In this document: positions 21,063 through 33,826 of the stretch, in pieces
How positions within the stretch are numbered: the stretch's first letter is position 1
Layout of the letters: each line of letters starts with the position of its first letter
Source of the DNA: Blattamonas nauphoetae
Lineage: Eukaryota; Preaxostyla; Oxymonadida
Reading direction: 5' to 3'
Length of the DNA: 64,000 nt
Assembly (NCBI GenBank): GCA_033064195.1
Contig: JARBJD010000296.1
Coordinates: 28,557-92,556, forward strand
The notes under the pieces: model-generated
The model's input: only the letters and a program-made list of their open reading frames with translations
Databases searched by the model: none
What the model was told of the DNA's origin: nothing
Made by a program: the position numbers and the translations under genes

Positions 21063-23399
21063 ATGGAGGAGTCGAGTCTCGAAAAATGGACCCCACCTGC
21101 CATGATCACCTCTTTGGCTCGGATTTCTCTCTTCCCTCATCTCAAAATCGACTACTTTTCACTTCTAGCCCTTCATTTTATCATCAGACCAGATCCAACC
21201 GTCATCACCCATCTTCCATCACCCATCTTCCCATCATCTTCCCCATTCCAACAATATTATGGTCTCTCATTCCTGGCTGCACTGACAAAGAAACTCCGAA
21301 TCGTTTTCTCCGAATTCCAAACTATTCTCCCAACGGATCCTTCACACCTCCCAAAATACATCCAACTTTCAAAAGTTGATCCATTCATCATCAAACACTC
21401 ACTTTCATTCTGTTCAGTTTCAGTCCAATTCCCAACACTTCTTTTAATTGCCAATCCTCCAATCGAAGTGTGTTTTGCTTCTTTTCATCATTTCTCGTCG
21501 TTTCAGGTTGATTCAGAGATCATCCGAGATTTGATTCTCTTTGTGAAAGAAGCTCTCCCAACGATTCTCACGACCATTTCAACCCTCGACACTCTCATCG
21601 CTTCTCTTCCCTCCAACTCTTCTCTATCCACTCCACTGGTTTCTGGTGTTGACACCAAAATGATTAAATCTCAGAAAGTACATCGAAACGAGTGTGAAAT
21701 CTTTGTGGGCAATGGCTGGGCTTTCTTCGTTGGTGTAACCCACAAAATCGCAGATCCCCACAAATCTTCCTTCCAAACAAGCATCCTCGACGACCCATCC
21801 TTTCCTGACCTCATCATCAACTCTTTCAAACTCAATTTAAGTACAATCATAGAGAATGTCTTGGCTTAATCATACCCCGTGCCCCCTCACAAAAAATTTC
21901 AAATATGTCTGTTTTTGATTCATAAACACACTTTTGATAAAATTTTGTGATTTTGAGGGCGAAAAGAAGCTGCCCTTTTTGGCTCGATCCAGCCCATTAT
22001 TTGTTTCAACACTTCACAAAGATCCTTTTTTCTATGTTACTTTTGAGAATTCACCAATAGTCTTCACAGCCCCCCCTGCTCTTGAGCGGGGGGCTGTGAA
22101 GACTATCCGACATTATGAAAAAGTGTCTGGAAAAAGGATCGGGTGAAGTGTAGATGTGTAAATCTCAATGAAATGATGCAAATAATATATGAGCGTGGAA
22201 AAAAATCAAATTTTACTGAATTCAGATTTAGTTGTTGAGTACACATAAGAAAGGTGAATTTATAGATTTCAAGCCTGATCGCGCATGAAATGGCCTTTCT
22301 AAGATCAGCACATTTTTGCACACTTTTTATTGCAAAACAAGTTCAAAGACAGGGAAAGGATGGAAAACAACAAAAAAAGAGGTCTCTATGTGAAACAATG
22401 GACAAAATACATCCATTAAAGAGAAAAATTGAAAAAACGTGAGATTTCAGAGTTGATCGTGACAACTTCTATGTTTTTATGAAATTGAAAAAAGTTCAGA
22501 AATGATGTATTTAGGGATGATAAACGAAGAAAGATAATTTTTTAGGAGAATTACTGCGTCAGTACGATTTTGTGACGCGAGGATTATTTCATTGAGAACT
22601 ACACAGATGAATTTATATCTCCAAAACCCGGTCTCAAATCGAAAAATAAAAACAAAGACATTGTGAAATGATATTAAACAAAGCTCCTCTTAAAATATTG
22701 GAGGGGGGCACGGGGTAGGATCATGCCAATGTCTTGAACACCATCGCATTGATCACTGTTTCCTTTCCGTGGATGAAGGAAAAATTCATGAAAGTGAATT
22801 TCGTAAGGAAGATGTTTGAAACAGTCGATTTTGTTTCTCTTCCTCTCTCAGAGTCCGAAATTCTTTTCGAACTCATCCGATTCATCACCTCAATGTTTAT
22901 TCCGAATGGAGAGAATGAAGTGGCACAAATCAAACAGTATCCACTCATTCGTGTTTCTGTGTTAGAGCCAGCCAAACCATTCCTCACATTCATCATCAAC
23001 AATCGGGACAGACTCATTCTAAATGAACAAGACAAAGCTGAACTCGAGAATCGCCTCTGTTGGATCCACCGTCATGTCACAAACATGGAAGCTCGATTCG
23101 ACGAACACGACGCCGACTTTGTGTCGGAACTTGTGAAATGGGAAATGCAGATGATGGTGGAGATGGAGAACAAAGAACATTTAAAGATTATCTTTAGGAA
23201 CATCCTGAATCGAGCATGGCACTGGAGACGAAACCAACCAGAGCGGCAGAAGAGACGAGAAGTACGTTTGAGAGAAGAAGGGTGGGACGATGCGTTTGAA
23301 CTGCGAGTGGTGGGGATCGGGGAGAACACCAATCAAGGCTTGGTTGGTCATGCAGCGGACTTCAGAGTCGAGCTGGCATTCAATGCGGACGAGCTCTGA
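21063..23399 (+). pseudogene. Conserved oxymonad hypothetical protein, copy B, split by a TIR element
   Basis: This is the paralogue of the gene at 1-1347. Coding parts are 21063-21467, a 39-nt intron 21468-21506, 21507-21854, then an 865-bp insertion (21863-22727), and 22736-23399. The first part stops (TAA) a few codons inside the insertion. Ignoring the insertion and one copy of the 8-bp duplication, the frame and the alignment to copy A run through without a gap, so disruption was recent and clean. The C-terminal motifs (SDEHDAD-like, LREEGWDDAFELR) are kept. The true N-terminus is uncertain because copy A is cut by the window edge. Confidence 0.72.
21863..22727. mobile_element. 865-bp non-autonomous TIR element with 8-bp target duplication
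   Basis: The inverted ends share TACCCCGTGCCCCC inside a roughly 28-bp imperfect repeat starting GGC at both ends. AATGTCTT is duplicated at 21855-21862 and 22728-22735. The interior is AT-rich and has no credible gene. It contains a near-perfect 20-bp-armed palindrome at 22057-22106 (GTCTTCACAGCCCCCC and its complement), possibly a nested element or hairpin. An 8-bp duplication is typical of hAT elements; a 9-bp reading (Mutator-like) cannot be excluded because the next base is G at both sites. Confidence 0.88.
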
Positions 23400-24102
23400 T
23401 CCGTTCTGGTCGTCTCCCGAACCCATGTCATTCGCTCTTCCACTCGTGTTAAGCTGTACCTCATCTGGGAGACAATTTTTGAAAACTTGGCAGCGTACCC
23501 ACGCTCTTAATGGAGATGTATACCACATTTTTTTATCTTTTTCAGAATGAAGAGGACTCTGACTGCATAAATCAAAAAAATTTTTGTGTTTCGGGATAGA
23601 TTAAAAAAACAGTTGAAAAAACGATCTAAGCAGTAAAACTGAAATTTGTATCATGTCAACATCTTATTTTTCGTTTTAAGTTTATTTTAATTAATTGCTA
23701 GACGAAAAAAATCCTAAAGAGTGAGAAAACGAGAGATAAACAAAATTGACTGGTTTCTTGATGCTATCAACAAAATCATAAAATGAACCGTCGAATCATG
23801 TTCATTCACGACACCTCCTCGACTATGCAAAGTTTGAAAAAAGTGGTACGGAGGCTGGTTTCTGCAAGTTTTCAAAAATTTTCTCCCAATCTTGATCGTG
23901 TTTTTCATGTCATTTCTTGATTCATTCGACCCAACCCATCCACTGAACTCAGAAGAGCGAACACAGAGTCTCCTGTCGGAAATGTCGTGAAACCGAGTTT
24001 AGACCACATTTTAGCAGATAATACACAGAGAACAGGAATAAAACGAGCGTAGAATAGAAATTAGACCCACAAGGGTGCGTAAATGCGAGTGAACACAACA
24101 GA
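23400..24102. other. Intergenic region between convergent genes, copy B
   Basis: AT-rich sequence without a gene. The right part (about 23,880-24,100) is collinear with 1,470-1,520 plus 1,997-2,172 in copy A and includes the empty site of the 476-bp element. Confidence 0.6.
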
Positions 24103-27100
24103 TCACCTGTCCTCAATGTCCAACTCTCTCAGCCACACCACTTCCACTGTTGTCTCTTCCCAACAGCACGTCGAGATCCCAAGACACAGCTCCATTGGGA
24201 TGGAGGTGAAGAAGCCCGGCTGTTCCTCATCGTCCACAAACAGTCGGGCTTCCCTGCTCGTCATGTTCACTCGAATCGCTGCTGTCTGACCAACTCTGTC
24301 ACACTTCCGGTTTGTCCCAACTGCGCGCACAATCCGTCCGCCCTTCCACATGCTCCCATCCGCCGGAATGAAGTCCCCTCCCATTCCGCCGAAGAACCCA
24401 CCGCAGAACAGCCTCGTTGCATTCTTCGGAAGAGGATGCGAGAGATACCCCAAGTCTGAGGGAGAGAGAACAGACAATTGATGAAGGAAAGTAGGAATGA
24501 GAGGGAGAAAGGAGAGAAACGAGAAGAGAGGAGATCAAGGAAGGGAGAAAGGAGAGATAAGAAGAGATGAACGACGAGTGGGAAGAACAAAAAACGATTG
24601 AGAAAGAATCACAACGAGCGAAGTGATTGAAACACAGACTGATGTTCACAAATGAATGTGTTTTCGCTCGCAGCTTCAGTTCCCACAATCCCGACGTGAT
24701 TGGCATCGTCAGCGCTGTCCGCCAGTGTCCGCCCTGCTCCCTCACCGTTTTGCACAGCGCCAGAGTGTCCTGCGAGAGGACGTGGAAATCGCGATCGTAA
24801 GTTTGGAGAGAGGACGTGCCTGGAAAGAGTGGGAGGGGTTTGGGAGGCTGTTGGAGAGATGGTCGGACGATCTCAGTAGCTTGCTTCGTTGTTACTCCAT
24901 TTCGCTTGTTCTTTTCTTCTTCAGACATCCTCTTCTCGCTTTTGAGCATTGTCGGGTCTTCTTCATGTTGGCTCTTGTCTTCATCTTCCTCGGCTTCTCT
25001 CCTTTCGGCATCGTCTCCAGCTGTCACTCCCCTCTCTTCAAAAACGAAAGCAGGGAGTGATTGATCATCATTCAGTCTTCTCAGCCACAACACTTCTACT
25101 GTCGGCTCGATCGCACATTCCATCGAAATGCCCAGACACACAACTTCAGGAATGTCGGTGAAGAATCCTGGCTGTTCCTCATCGTCCACAAACAATCTTG
25201 CTTCCCTGTTCGTCATGTTCACTCGAATCGCTGCTGTCTGCCCAACTCTGTCACACTTCTTGTTCGCCCCATCTGCAATGAACTCCTCTCCTCTCCTCCA
25301 CATCTTCCCACTCCACAGAGCGAAGTCACCACAGTTCTTGTCTTCGAACAATCCGCAGTCGGCCAGCAGAGCGTCGGGAGGAAGAGGAAACTCGAGGAAT
25401 CCAAGCGCTGGAAGCAGGAAATGGGAAGAAAGAGAGAAAGAGGAGAAACAAAAAGGAAAGAAACCAAACCGATATTGATAAATCGGTGTTGGATCAACCT
25501 GATCTTCAGTTCCCACTCTCCACTTCTGAGTGGGAGTGTAAAGGCTGTCCTCCAATTCCCTGTCTCCCCTTCAAACACTTTCGATAGCGATAGTGTGTTC
25601 ACAGTGAGTGAGTGGAACTCCTTGTCGACAATGCGAAGAGCACTCGTCCCCTTCCAAACACGAACACTTGTCATCATCTCATCCATCTCCTTTTCGCGAG
25701 CTGACAGCGCATCTTCCAGTTTTGCAATGATGGTTTCGAATGATTCTTTCTCCAACACTCCGATCGACAGAGATTTGTTCAATTCTTCATTGCGATTCAG
25801 AATTTCTCGCATTTTCCCTTCGAAGTGTTCTTTCTGCGAGATGAGTTCCGCTTCGAGCTGCAGATTCTCGTTCTTCGCTTCCTCCATTTCACGAATCGCT
25901 TCCTCCAACCGTTTGGCGTGCTCATCAGACAGAACAAAAGAGCTGTGGTCACCCAGTCCAAGTGACGGAGACACGACTCGAGGTGTTTGCGGTGGAGACT
26001 CGTCAATCCACAGACTCATCGATAGCTCATCGTCAGTCTTTCGTTCCGTCGGATTCTGCCCCGAGTCGTCGAAGTGTCGTCGAATCCAGCTCAGAAGATC
26101 TTCGTGGTGCATCGATTGTCGCTCAATCTGCAAGTTCAAGAGTGTTGACTGTGTTGCATTTACTGTCTGCTCTGGCGAGCTGGCAGAAGGAAGATCCAAA
26201 TCGTCTTCCTCCATTTCGAGATCGTCGATCTCCAACTCCTGCTCCACCGCATCTTCCTCCATCCGAGACAAGTCCTTCATCCACAGCACTTCCACCGACT
26301 CGTTGTCTTCGAGGAACGCCGTCGAGACGCCCAAGCAGAGCGGAGACGGCAGGTTTGTGAACATGCCAGGCTGTTCCTCCCCATCCACAAACAGTCGAGC
26401 TTCTCTGGTTGACATGTTCACTCGAATCGCAGCTGTCTGTCCAATCTCTTCGCATGGCTTGTTTGGTGAGGAGTGGTCGAGTTTTTCATCCTGTTTCCAC
26501 ATCTCTCCGTTGCTCAGATCAAAATCTCCTCCATCCAAATCTGGATCCAGTCCACACTGTTTGTGTGTGGCTTCAGCAGAAAGAGGAAAGGCGAGATATC
26601 CAAGCACTGAGACGAAAGAGGGAAAGGAGAGTCCAACAAAAAGGTGAGAAAGAAGAACAAAAGGACAGACTGAGAGAATAAGAGTTGTTTGTGAGAAGTC
26701 TGATCTTCAGCTCCCACTCCCCTTGTCTGATCGGGAAAGTGAACGCCGTTCTCCATCCTTCCTCAATCTCCGATGTCTGCGTGAGTGTCGTCCCCGACAG
26801 CGAATGTGAAGAGGCGTCCAACACTTTCAGAGCACTTGTTCCTGGATGGAGTGGAAGTTGAGAATGGCTGAAGTCTGCCTTGTTGCTCTCTGCTTCAAAG
26901 CGTCGCACTTTCTCTGTCAGTTCTCGAACTTGATCTCGCAAGTTGGTTTCCATCTCTCTTCTCTTCTCAAGTTCTGAAGCCATTCTCACTTCAAACTGTT
27001 CGATCATCGCTTCCATGTCCGCTTCGACCTTCACAGTCTCTGCTTGTGCCGCTTCCAACATTTCCCGAGCTCTGTCCTGCTCAACCCTTCGTTCAACAGA

Positions 27101-30100
27101 TGCCGTCTTGTCGTGGCTGATCTGCTTCATCCACATCACTTCCACCGATTTTTCTTCAGCACAACCAGTGGCGACACTCAAACAGATGACTTGGGGGATG
27201 TCGGTGAACACGCCAGGCTGCACCTCGTCGTCGATGAACAGGCGTGCTTCTCGTCGGTCCATGTTCACTCGAATCGTTGCTGTCTGCTCAAACTCTTCAC
27301 ATTTCTTGTTTGTTCCTTCTGGCTTGAATTCATCCCCTGCTTTCCACATCATTCCGGACGAAAGAATGAAATCGCCACCAATCCCGCTCCGCCACCTTCC
27401 ACAGTGATACTGTGTAGCATCCATTGGAAGAGGATGTCTGAGATACCCAAGGACTGAAAAGATGAGAAGAAAGAAGGACATGCTCACGTTTTTGAACGTG
27501 GTCATTGTTGTTCGGATTTTGAGTTCCCATTCTCCTTCAGCAACGGGGAAAGTGAAGGCAGATCTCCAGTCCCCAGATTCGAGTGGAATGATCTGTGTGA
27601 GGATGGAGCCATCGAGTCTGTGGCTGCTTTTATCGAATGTTTCGAGTCCCATGATCCCCATCCAAATCGGTGTTTCAGGAACGGCAGCTTCAAGGTCCTT
27701 TCGTCTGGCTTCCTTTCGTTGTCGATCAAGCGTGATTGCTTCGTCGGGCTCGATCCTTTTCAACCACAGCACTTCCACTGATCTTTCATCTGTACAGCAA
27801 GTTGAAATGCCAAGCCGGAGAACTCTGGGGATGTCGGTGTACACCCCAGACTGTTTCTCCTCGTCCATAAACAATCTTGCTTCTTTTTTCTCCATGTTCA
27901 CACGAATCGTTGCTGTCTGCCCAACTCTTTCGAATCTCTCAACTATTTCTTTTGGCTGGGTTTTTTCACTTGCTGGCCAAATTTTTCCATTTCTGAGCAA
28001 AAAAGACCCACTCATTCCACCGGGAAGTTGCCCACACTCCATCTGCGTGGCATTTTCAGGAAGAGGATGTCTGAGGAAGCCAAGTGCTGAAAAGATGAGA
28101 AGAAAGAACAACACACTCACGTTCCGGAAGGTACGTTCAGTTGCTCTGACCTTGAGTTCCCATTCCCCGTCAGCGATTGGGAAGGTGAACACTGATCTCC
28201 ATGTTGTGCCTTCCCCTTCCTTCAATGTTTTGGTGACAAAAATGGTGGTGGAGTTGAAAAAATGGAAATCTGCGTCGAAATCTCGGATTGAGGCCGTGCC
28301 TATCCAAATCTGGGTTCGTTTTACGGCCGACTCGAAGAGGTCCCTTTGCAGTGTGAGTTCCCGACGCACGAGAGATTCTGTTTCATCATGTTCCAACTTC
28401 TTCAACCACAACACTTCCACACACTTGTTCGGTGTCTTCGTGAATGTGCTGATTCCGATGCAGAGCGGCGATGGGATGTCGGCAAAAATACCCGGCTGCT
28501 CCTCATCATCGATGAACAACCGCGCCTCCCGCCGCTCCAGATTCACTCGAAGAGCTGCCGTTTGACCATTTTCAACACATTTCTTGTTTGGATTGTCTGG
28601 CAAGAACTCTTTGGCTTTTCGCCACATCTGGCCATTTATGAGTGTGAAGTGTCCCCCATCAATACCTTTGTGTGACCCACAACAATAGTGTGTTGCAGCT
28701 TCAGTGAAAGGGTGAGCGAGAAAACCGATTTCTGAAGAAAATGAAGGGAAAGATGAGTTATACTTGTGTCGCGAATGCTGGTCTTTGTCACCCGAATTCT
28801 GAACTCCCATTCACCCCCTCCGATCGGAAACGTCAATGCTGTTCCCAGTTCATCTAGTTCGCCGATCTGCTCAATGGTCTTTGCTGTGAGATTGTGGATT
28901 TTGGGATCGAACGTTTTGATGGAATCCATGCCCATCCAAATCTGAAGACCCCCAAATAATGCTGACAGGGAAACATTTGACTCGGTCATCAAAAGTTTGG
29001 CTTGCTCAGCCGTTCTTTTATCCGCGGCGTTTTGCTCCAGCGATGTGAACGAATCAGCATCGACCACGATGAGTCGAGTCTCGTCAATGTCACAAATTTG
29101 GGACAAAATCAACGGGATCTGATGAGAAATTGGGTTTGAGAGGAATGCGGTTTGTGAAAGAGCAAGAAAAGCCGAGTGAATGACTCGCTTGTTGTTCAGC
29201 GGTGTCTTCGTCGCAGAGAGACTTTCAAGGATCCGTGACACTTCCGAAAGAAGACGAAGCATCTGTTGTTCAGTGGCATCGGAGTTTAGGCGAGGGAGAA
29301 GAAGCGGCAAGTTCTGCCACGAATCGCTTTTCACCACAGAACTCAGACTGAGGTCTTGATTCGATAACTCACATAAGACAGAGTCTATCGTCGGAAATGT
29401 TTCATTTGGGTCAACGTCAGTCGTGTCCTCCTCCTCGCGGCTGTGACAACGATGAAGTGAAGAAAAATGAAGGCAGACGAGTCCTCTTGAGCTTCTCTAC
29501 GAAGAGCAATCCGGGCCATTTCCATGAAGGCCTCGTCAACATTGCAATTGTCTTTGGAGGACGTCTCGTAGAACAGAATATTCCCTTTCGATTTGCACCA
29601 TTCTTCCGCACGCTGTGTTGCAACCTAAAATGGAGGAATGAGCATCACAAAAGAAGAGAAATCACACAGTCCGTTGATCTTCAAGATCACTCTTGTTTCC
29701 AAGGACAATGAAAGGGAAGTTTTCTGGATCGGTGGGGGATCCTTGGGTGAGGAATTCGTCCTTCCAGCTTTCCAGATTTTCGAACGTTTTGGTGGCGGTC
29801 ACATCGTAGACAAGAATACATGCATCAGAGCCGCGGTAGAAAGCAACGCCGAGAGATTGGAGTCGTTCAATACCAGCTAGAAAGGGACAAGAAATGGAGG
29901 TGTAAAATTGAAGTAGAAGGATGTGAAATTGAAAAAATGAGAGATTAACACACCTGTATCCCAAATCTGCATTGTAACTTGGCGTCCATCAACCATGACT
30001 TCCTGATAAAACAAAACAAGCAGGAGGAATGGAGAAAAGCGCGGATGGAGACAAAATAACATAAAACAAGGGAGCAGGGAAATATTGGAGTATTATAAGG

Positions 30101-30253
30101 GTTTCACACCTTGGTGACGAAATCGGGACCGGTTGTCTTATTGTATTGTTCGCTGAACTTTTGATGTGCGAATTGGTTGATGATAGATGTCTTTCCAACA
30201 CAAGAGTCACCAATGGCGATGATTTTCAAAAGTGCGCGTTTTTTCTGAGTCAT
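24103..30253 (-). CDS. Rab7-like GTPase fused to six SPRY-like modules (copy B)
   Basis: The architecture equals copy A but is shorter. The start is at 30253-30251. Rab exons are 30253-30110, 30002-29954, 29876-29668 and 29624-29479. A 38-nt intron (29478-29441) then joins in frame to the acidic linker (29440 onward), and the stop is at 24105-24103. G1, G4 and G5 motifs match Rab7; switch II reads WDTAGIE, so Ile replaces Gln67. Six SPRY-like modules correspond to A1, A2, an A3-like upstream half joined to an A6-like downstream half, A7, A8 and A9. Several module introns are about 30 nt and lack stops, so the frame stays open across them (for example 28,810-26,573). No frameshift is seen. Confidence 0.72.
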
Positions 30254-30446
30254 TTGACGGGTGTCGACACCGATCCCATATTTTTGTTCTTTGATGTTTT
30301 ATCGCTGGAAACTGTCGTTTTGACTCTCTGCCTACCTATCCAGATGTTCAATGCATACATCACGGTGAGGAACCAGAGGAGAAGATCTCCTTTGATTTGA
30401 TCAACACATTATTCCTTTTTTTCTCATTGTGAACACTCTTCTTTCC

Positions 30447-31380
30447 ATGTCCATGGATTCCCATCGTACGAGTCTGTTTGGTCGTGAGATTTATCAAGTT
30501 TCACACCCTTCAAACTCTTCCTATTCGACACAGTCAAATTTCTGGGATCCCTCGAACTTATCACTATCACAGTCGAACCCAGTTGATCGAATCTCTCCAT
30601 TTGCACCTGAATCTGAGAGTCATTCAAATATCTCGCCTGAACAATGGGGAGTAAACATGGGATTCGACTCTCTCTTCCCAAATACACCGACCTTCTTTTC
30701 ATTTCCTCATTCAACCTCACCTCCACTTCCTCCTTCGATGGAGTTTTCCTTTGTAGCGCCCCATGATGGTGATAAGACTTTTCTCGACACCAAAGTGGAA
30801 TCTGTTCCACACGCTGTTTCTCATACACCACCCGTCACACCACACACCTCAAATTCGCCAGTCTCCTCAGTGCCTTCGACTGTTCCCCCAGCGTATGTGA
30901 GCTCCAAAATATATCACACCGTGACACCCTCATCAAGACAAAAGAAACGCTTCCTGGATCGGACTGTATCGCCAGTTCGCAAATCGTCATCTCGAACCAT
31001 AACATTTATAGTCCCTCCACAAAACCGGCTAAAATATACAAAACCGGTTTTATTCATTATATGGTCATTTTTCACAATATAATGCAAGAATTGTACTTTA
31101 ATAACTCTTAGAAACATGGGAACGGTAGTTTGATAAGAGAGAATATCATCAAAATCGCAAAAAAAACATGAGAAAGTGTCCAAATAATGGGGAAAATGCC
31201 TTCTTTTTGTCACTTCTTGGTTTTTGAAAAATCACTAGTTCTTCTTGAAATGGTGTATTACGTAACGTGTTGAGAGATTATGGCGAAATTGTGGATGAAA
31301 CGTCTTATTTTGATTTTAGCCGGTTTAATAAATAAAACCGGTTTTGTGGAGGGTCTATTATTCCACATCAATTACCCTGA
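30447..31380 (+). pseudogene. Ser/Pro-rich disordered protein gene with a TIR element in its last codons
   Basis: The frame from ATG 30447 encodes about 187 residues rich in Ser, Pro and Thr, ending with a basic stretch (SSRQKKRFLDRTVSPVRKSS) that looks like a phosphorylatable nuclear or cytoskeletal tail. At 31,009 a 349-bp TIR element interrupts the frame. Translation through it reaches a stop at 31,082 and replaces only the last few residues, because the uninterrupted frame would stop at 31,380. The protein may therefore still work. It lies just upstream of the Rab-SPRY copy B start on the opposite strand (divergent, about 190 bp apart). No domain recognised. Confidence 0.5.
31009..31357. 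mobile_element. 349-bp TIR element with TTA target duplication
   Basis: Termini are TAGTCCCTCCACAAAACCGG on the left and the complementary CCGGTTTTGTGGAGGGTCTA on the right, with one mismatch. Additional AAACCGG/CCGGTTT repeats lie just inside each end. TTA flanks both sides (31006-31008 and 31358-31360). A 3-bp TWA target fits PIF/Harbinger-type transposition. No coding capacity. Confidence 0.85.
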
Positions 31381-31847
31381 GCAAATGTGCAAACACACCC
31401 TGAACAGTGTGTGCTGGACAAAAAGTGCGTCAGCACAACATTCACACTTTCTTGATTCCAAAAAAAAGGGTCCAAAAAAGTTACTCCGATTATTGAAACT
31501 TTAGAGACTTTTCCCCGTGATCTTTAACTGAAAATTTCCTCTATTTCGATATATAGAATGTCATTTTGTCAGTTTATCTCTTCATCCCCAACTATTCATC
31601 GGATCCGTTCCTATCATCAATTCCCTCCATCGTCGTGAAAAGAGACAAGGTTAACAAACTGTTGGACATTGTTTTCATGTGATATCTTCTGATTTGTGAA
31701 TTTGAGATTTGTTTCACTCGATTGAGCCTAGTTATTCATGGATTAGATCATCCTCCAGACTCTGTGCTGAATTTCAGAAATGATGGGCCCAAAGTGCACA
31801 AGATCGAACAACATGCACAAACCACCACAAACACAACATCCAACACA
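31381..31847. other. Gene-poor interval
   Basis: No gene recognised. The sequence around 31,390-31,440 (AACAGTGTGTGCTG) has a weak counterpart near 34,440-34,460, perhaps an old dispersed repeat. Confidence 0.3.
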
Positions 31848-33826
31848 ATGACTTCTGAAAAGATTAATCAAAAGCTAGGGTGTTTTCTCTTCTCTCTCAT
31901 CCTTCTTCTCCTTTTTTGCTCTATATCTCATCTCTCACTCATAGATTGTGACCGTAACGGGGAACATTGTAGTGTCGGAATGGTATGTCCCCCTCTCGTT
32001 TACCTCTCTTTTATGGACTGTCCACTGATTTAGAACATCATTAAAGATGGATGGAATCTGGAATGAGTTGGATCAGTCTGCCAGACACGATCGGTAAATC
32101 AAATGCTGAAATGATCTCACCGTACGTCGCCCTCTCTTTTCTCTCCCTCTTTATTGTTTTTTCGAAGTTAGGACTTAATTATTGATAGATTGAAAAGCAA
32201 AGTGAATGATCATTCTGGCCGTCACGATCGGGCAGGGTCATGCTGAAGAGCGCACACCGTATGCTTCCCTCTCTGTTTACATCTCCATTTATTGTTTCTT
32301 CTCTATTTTTAAGACCTAATTACCAGTCGATACGGAGTAAAAAGACTCTGATCTAACCTGTTGTCCTGATCGGACAGTGGATTGTATACTCACGCACGTC
32401 GTGTGTTTCTCTCTTTGTTTGCCTCAATCTTGATTGTTTTTCCCCTTTGAAGACTTATTGAGCAATAGGTACCTTTAGAAATGACTCCGTTCAAACGGGC
32501 TGTCCTGATCGGACAATGTAATGCCGAAGAGCACAAACGGTATGTTCCTCCCTTTACTTTCATCTCATTTATCTTCTTGAATTATCATCCTCTCTCTCCT
32601 TCTGATTCCCCTCATATCTTCCTCTCTTTTCCTTTTCCTCGTGATGTCGATTCTTTTACTCTGTCTTTGCTGTCCCTGAAGCCAAACTGTCCATATGGGA
32701 ATGGAGCCGTGGTGGTGAACCTCTCCTCTACTCGTGTTATCTCAGGACAGAGCGCCAACCACACCCTTGACAATCTTGTCATCACAGTCAATGGATTGGA
32801 CAGCCCTCTGTGCTCAAACAACCCCAAATGCCACACGTTGACCTACATGTCCAGTAACTCAAACAAAGATGCTAAAATTGCTGTTGAAGAAGGGACTTTT
32901 GATGTATCCCAAACAGAAGAAGGGTTTGACGTCACATCCCGCAAGCTTGTTATCACAGGCAGTGGAATGACAAACACCATAATCAAACTGTCAAAGCCAG
33001 CCAATCGAAGAACATCTTTCTCGGTGACATCTGGTCAATTGGCCATGATATTAATCGCGTTCTCACTCAAAGGCGGAGAGGCCGGACTTCAGTTAACAAT
33101 CTTCAATCTGAACGGAAAGGGGTCGCTGACTCTCGCAGGATGCAATTTTACTCATTCAGTCAACGTGATCAAGTCCAGGTTCACCGTTATTCAGAGGGGC
33201 ACACTCAAAGTCACCAAATGTGATTTCTCGTCACTTCCATCAACCTGCACACACAATCTTGTCATAAACGTCTCACTGCAAGGGAATCTTCAGATCTTAA
33301 TCGACACTTGCGTGTTCACCTCGATCACTCTCCAAAATCCTGACGATCTCTTCCAATCTGCGGTTCTTCTTAACATCGAAGGAGATATGACCAACTACCA
33401 ACTGCAAGCGCTGACATTCACAGGAGGAGCAGCATGCAAAGGTTCAGACCTTCATTTTGCGTGTCCAGATGTTGTGCCGGTTCACATCCGTTCCCACTGC
33501 AGATTCAGCTTCAAAGACAACAAAAAGGGCAATAGACGCTTCCATGTCAAAACAGAAACAAATAGAGGATCTAAACAATTTCGTTCTTCAATGGTATTTC
33601 TCAAGACAGACGCTTTTCGTTTCAGCCACTGGAGATGACAATCGCAATGGCAAAACGGCAGAAATTGAATGCAAATCAATCAGTCGCGTCGATCCTACCA
33701 ATCCGTGCACCGCAGCAGGCCGACATCATAGCGCTGTGCAGGTTCGCCTTCCTATCACCGTTGGGGCTGTTCATCTCCTCGTCCGCAACTGAGCTGTGGC
33801 TCGTCGTTCGCCTTCCGTTTCGCTGA
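31848..33826 (+). pseudogene. Beta-helix surface-protein gene, frameshifted
   Basis: A likely first exon (31848-31982) starts with a hydrophobic signal sequence and ends before a GTATGT donor. The main open part is 32481-33638. It holds solenoid-like strands (IEEGTFDVS-like, then LVITGSGMTNTIIKLSKPA, GSLTLAGCNFTHS, GTLKVTKCDFSSL) typical of right-handed parallel beta-helix proteins that are abundant in oxymonads. At about 33,540-33,600 the meaningful frame changes: the family-typical motif LFVSATGDDNRNGKTAE appears in another frame and is soon lost again. At least two frameshifts mark this as a pseudogene or a very incomplete gene. The product would have been secreted or surface-bound. Confidence 0.55.
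31950..32540 (+). repeat. Degenerate tandem repeat, about 140-bp period, with splice-like units
   Basis: Five similar blocks occur near 31,950, 32,060, 32,215, 32,350 and 32,490. Each has a CTGATCGGACA..GTAATGC-like core, then a GTATG(T/C) donor-like site and a CCCTCTC..TTTAC..CTC pyrimidine run. They look like duplicated exon-plus-intron cassettes at the 5' end of the beta-helix gene. Divergence is high and function is not evident. Confidence 0.45.

Noticed and set aside
25061-26647. 528-codon + strand open frame opposite the Rab-SPRY gene (and similar + strand frames in 2.1-9.0 and 24-29 kb)
   Set aside because: It is the complement of the Glu/Arg/Asp-rich SPRY coding strand, has no domain-like sequence, and crosses module and intron boundaries of the real gene.
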